DNA of 14,608 nucleotides from Pseudomonadota bacterium (lineage in GTDB: Bacteria > Pseudomonadota > Gammaproteobacteria > Enterobacterales > Succinivibrionaceae). Made by a program: the position numbers and the translations under genes. Within the stretch, counting starts at the first letter, position 1, and the number at the start of each line of letters is the position of its first letter. This document shows positions 12,460 through 14,608 of this stretch, in pieces. The notes beneath the pieces are model-generated. The model searched no databases. It was not told the DNA's origin and was given only the letters and a program-made list of their open reading frames with translations. The stretch is taken from positions 1 through 14,608 of the forward strand of contig JAEWPL010000087.1 in assembly GCA_023460615.1 (NCBI GenBank), in the 5' to 3' direction.

Positions 12460-14301
12460 ATGCTAAAAGGCCTATTTAACTATTTTGAAAGCTTAGTTGT
12501 ACCATTTGAAAACGGTCAAAAAGGCTTGATCCCTAAAAGTTTAATAGGCTTTGTTTCTTATTTCTCCCACGGACTTACTAAATATTTTATTGCGGTAAGT
12601 TTTCTAAATTCACTAATTGCTATAGGTGAAGCACTTTTCTTTGTAAGTTTAGGTTGTATCGTAGATTGGACTTCTCAAAGTTCCCCTCATGTATTTTTGC
12701 AACTTTACTCTAAAGAATTGCTCTTGATGTTGCTTTGTGCTGGTGTAGTCCTACCAACAGCTTCTGTACTGCATTCACTTTTAATTCATCAAACCTTATC
12801 TAGCAATTACTCCATGCTGATAAGATGGCAATTACACACATATTTACTTTCTCAGTCAGTATCGTTTTTTAATGACACTTTAGCAGGTGCTTTAGCTAAT
12901 AAAGTTATGCAGACTTCTTTAGCTTTAAGAACTGCAGTCATGAAACTTATTGATGTTGCAGTACATCTTATTGTGTATATCACCACCATGGTGATTATGC
13001 TGTGTAGTGCTAATTTATCCTTGTGCTTGCCACTTATCATTTGGCTTGTTTTCTATATCTTATCTTTATTTACTTTTATTCCTCGTTTGAGAAAAGCCTC
13101 AAAAGAGCAAGCAAATGAAAGATCGCTTGTGGTAGGTAAGATAGTTGATAGCTACACTAATATCTCTACAGTAAAAATCTTTGGTGGTAAGGGTAAAGAA
13201 AAGCAATTTGCTAAAGAGTCCATGGAAGACTTTAGACAGTCTGAATTTAAAGCCCTTAGAATATTAACTTTATTTGATGTAAGTGTGCAGATCATGAACT
13301 ACACCTTACTTATCACCCTAGTTATGATGTCTTTATGGCTTTGGGCAAATTATCTTGTAACCCCTGGTGCAATAGCAATAGCCATTGCTATTGCTATTCG
13401 CATGATCAATATGTCTCGTTGGATCATGTGGGAAGTAGGTGCAGTATTTGAAAATATCGGTATTGTTTATGACGGTATTAACTCTGTTGTAAAACCTATT
13501 AGCGTGCAAGATCCTAAAGATAGTCTAAATGTATGCAAATTTGACAGAGAAATTAAATTTGAACACGTAAAGTTCTCTTATCTTGAAGGGAAAAATGTCT
13601 TTGAGGATTTAGACTTTACCATCCATAAAGGCGAAAAGGTTGGCATTGTAGGAACCTCTGGTGCTGGTAAAACCACCCTTATCAATCTGCTGTTACGTTT
13701 TTACGATGTTAAAAGTGGCAAGATAACCATTGATGGTAATGATATCAGACAATTTAAACAGGATGATTTAAGGGAATTATTCTCTGTAGTAAATCAAGAA
13801 CCATCCTTGCTACACCGCTCTATAAAACAGAATATTGGCTATGGATTAGAAAATGATCCTGATGAAGAAGAGCTTAAAAAAGTAGCTAAACAAACTGATT
13901 CTTTATCCTTTATTGAAAGCTTATCAGACTATAGAGGCGGTAACGGCTTTACCTCCACAGTAGGCGATAGAGGAGTTAAACTCTCAGGTGGTCAAAAACA
14001 AAAGATTGCTTTAGCAAGAGTAATCTTACGTAATGCGCCAATTCTAATCTTAGATGAAGCTACTAGTGCGCTAGACTCTCAAAGTGAAAGAATAATTCAA
14101 GATAACTTAGAGCAAGTAATGCAAGGTAGGACCGTAATTGCTATTGCTCATCGTCTATCTACATTAGTTAAGATGGATAGGATCTTAGTATTATCTCAAG
14201 GTAAGATAGTAGATCAAGGCTCTCACAAAGAGCTTCTATCCCACGAGGGTATTTATAAAAATCTTTGGAATATCCAAACTGATGGCTTTATTAAAGACTA
14301 A
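12460..14301 (+). CDS. ABC exporter, fused transmembrane and ATPase domains
   Basis: Type IV (MsbA-like) half-exporter of 613 residues that would act as a homodimer. The transmembrane domain spans about residues 25-335, with segments near 42-68, 86-110, 163-182, 187-206, 275-298 and 302-325. The coupling-helix region VGKIVDSYTNISTVKIFGG (225-243) is typical of the fold. ATPase domain: Walker A GTSGAGKTT (398-406), Q-loop Gln446, signature LSGGQKQK (508-515), Walker B ILILDE (528-533), D-loop SALD and switch His564 (AHRLST). All are intact. The N-terminal lead PFENGQKGLIPKSL and GCIVDW suit a proteobacterial subgroup annotated only as ABC transporter. It has no clear Shine-Dalgarno and starts 6 bp after the upstream stop, so translation is probably coupled. 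Substrate (lipid, peptide or drug) is unknown. Confidence 0.93.
   Translation: MLKGLFNYFESLVVPFENGQKGLIPKSLIGFVSYFSHGLTKYFIAVSFLNSLIAIGEALFFVSLGCIVDWTSQSSPHVFLQLYSKELLLMLLCAGVVLPTASVLHSLLIHQTLSSNYSMLIRWQLHTYLLSQSVSFFNDTLAGALANKVMQTSLALRTAVMKLIDVAVHLIVYITTMVIMLCSANLSLCLPLIIWLVFYILSLFTFIPRLRKASKEQANERSLVVGKIVDSYTNISTVKIFGGKGKEKQFAKESMEDFRQSEFKALRILTLFDVSVQIMNYTLLITLVMMSLWLWANYLVTPGAIAIAIAIAIRMINMSRWIMWEVGAVFENIGIVYDGINSVVKPISVQDPKDSLNVCKFDREIKFEHVKFSYLEGKNVFEDLDFTIHKGEKVGIVGTSGAGKTTLINLLLRFYDVKSGKITIDGNDIRQFKQDDLRELFSVVNQEPSLLHRSIKQNIGYGLENDPDEEELKKVAKQTDSLSFIESLSDYRGGNGFTSTVGDRGVKLSGGQKQKIALARVILRNAPILILDEATSALDSQSERIIQDNLEQVMQGRTVIAIAHRLSTLVKMDRILVLSQGKIVDQGSHKELLSHEGIYKNLWNIQTDGFIKD
13371..13398 (+). 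repeat. Perfect 12-bp inverted repeat inside the exporter gene
   Basis: AATAGCAATAGC (13371-13382) and GCTATTGCTATT (13387-13398) are exact reverse complements around a CATT loop. Each arm holds a 6-bp tandem unit. It encodes the Ala-Ile repeat at residues 304-312 in the last transmembrane segment. Confidence 0.8.
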
Positions 14302-14450
14302 CCTACAAAAAAATCCTCCAAAAATTTGCAATTTTGAAAATCTGTCCTAAACTTAAAATTGCACTCACAAGAGAGCAGAATAAAAATCGCTTATATAAGC
14401 GATTGTCTTAAGTGGTGTTAAAAAAAGTTAAAAAAACTTTAAAAAATTAT
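14302..14450. other. AT-rich spacer between the exporter gene and the rRNA promoter
   Basis: No protein gene is seen here. It holds two inverted repeats: TGCAATTTT (14327-14335) with AAAATTGCA (14355-14363), loop 19 nt, and AATCGCTT (14385-14392) with AAGCGATT (14397-14404), loop ATAT. Neither has a plus-strand T run. On the minus strand the second is followed by TTTTTATTC and looks like a leftward terminator. Three A-tracts at 14420-14446 end the stretch. Confidence 0.6.
14420..14446 (+). promoter_or_regulatory. Phased A-tracts, UP-element-like region of the rRNA promoter
   Basis: Runs of 7, 7 and 6 A begin at 14420, 14430 and 14441, one helical turn apart, and end 4 bp before the -35 box. 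Such phased A-tracts bend DNA and suit the alpha-subunit-binding UP element known upstream of rRNA promoters. Confidence 0.7.
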
Positions 14451-14478
14451 TTGACATAGATTAAAAAATCATTAAAAT
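14451..14478 (+). promoter_or_regulatory. rRNA operon promoter
   Basis: A perfect -35 TTGACA (14451-14456) and TAAAAT (14473-14478; five of six) are 16 bp apart. The expected start is near 14485. The downstream leader motifs show that it drives an rRNA operon. I see no second good promoter upstream. Confidence 0.85.
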
Positions 14479-14484
14479 GTGTCT

Positions 14485-14608
14485 CCGTTGTCACGCAAGA
14501 CAACGAAAATAAACCAAGCGTTTAAAAAGTTCTTTAAAAATCAGTACGGACAATCTGTGTGGGCCCTTGAAGAAAGGGTTTAGAAACAAAAGACGTTGAG
14601 AATACTAG
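14485..14608 (+). ncRNA. rRNA operon 5' leader (16S gene lies beyond the window)
   Basis: This begins with a perfect 7-bp hairpin, CGTTGTC (14486-14492) and GACAACG (14499-14505), at or next to the transcription start. A boxA-like GTTCTTTAAAAA (14529-14540) follows, close to the E. coli TGCTCTTTAACAA where the antitermination complex assembles. Next comes GACAATCTGTGTGGGC (14549-14564), which as remembered is nearly identical in E. coli rRNA leaders. CCCTT (14564-14568) and AAGGG (14574-14578) form a short hairpin. The 16S start motif (GAGTTTGATC type) is not reached, so this is leader only. Confidence 0.88.

Noticed and set aside
14302..14450. tRNA or small protein gene between the exporter and the rRNA promoter
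   Set aside because: No cloverleaf with a TTC-type arm and no ATG-started frame with a ribosome-binding site could be found.
1..14608. Defence island, phage, transposon or CRISPR content
   Set aside because: No repeat-spacer array, no transposase or integrase motif and no terminal inverted repeats are visible. All sizeable genes are core metabolic or transport families.

Overview
The window looks like chromosome of an AT-rich gammaproteobacterium. The maltose-system proteins align closely, as remembered, with Escherichia coli MalE/F/G/K; the aminotransferase is of the AspC type; and the right edge carries a gammaproteobacterial rRNA leader (a boxA-like element followed by GACAATCTGTGTGGGC). 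AT-rich spacers, heavy use of TTA/CTA leucine codons and the gene content would suit the Succinivibrionaceae or another Aeromonadales-like anaerobe, but this placement is inference. I see no transposase, integrase, phage gene, CRISPR array or tRNA. This is mostly housekeeping and nutrient-uptake DNA.

Layout. (1) Bases 2-4850: a maltose/maltodextrin ABC importer in the order malE (5' end cut by the window edge), malF, malG, malK, all on +. A GC-rich hairpin sits between malE and malF and a strong terminator follows malK. (2) Bases 4877-5799, minus strand: a HAD-superfamily hydrolase followed by a 68-residue small protein that resembles YjfB-type putative motility proteins. Their terminator converges on that of malK. 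(3) Bases 6065-8577, +: a polar amino-acid ABC importer of the GlnH/GlnP/GlnQ type. The binding-protein gene is separated from the permease gene by 287 bp holding a terminator, a probable internal promoter and several hairpins. (4) Bases 8618-11397, +: a MATE-family efflux pump and an aspartate-type aminotransferase, the latter closed by a clear terminator. (5) Bases 11489-14301, +: a DUF2333-like membrane-anchored protein and, 6 bp later, a full-length ABC exporter. (6) Bases 14302-14608: no protein gene, but the promoter and leader of an rRNA operon. The 16S gene itself lies beyond the window.

How the genes work together. MalE captures maltodextrins in the periplasm, MalF/MalG form the channel and MalK drives it. 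The second importer brings in a polar amino acid, probably glutamine-like. The aminotransferase interconverts aspartate/glutamate and their keto acids. The exporter and its DUF2333 neighbour look like one transcription unit of unknown substrate.

The most unusual items are an insertion of about 115 residues in the first periplasmic loop of MalG, the structured 287-bp spacer inside the amino-acid importer locus, the DUF2333-exporter pair, and three 10-bp-phased A-tracts directly upstream of a near-consensus rRNA promoter. I found no convincing wholly new multi-gene system.
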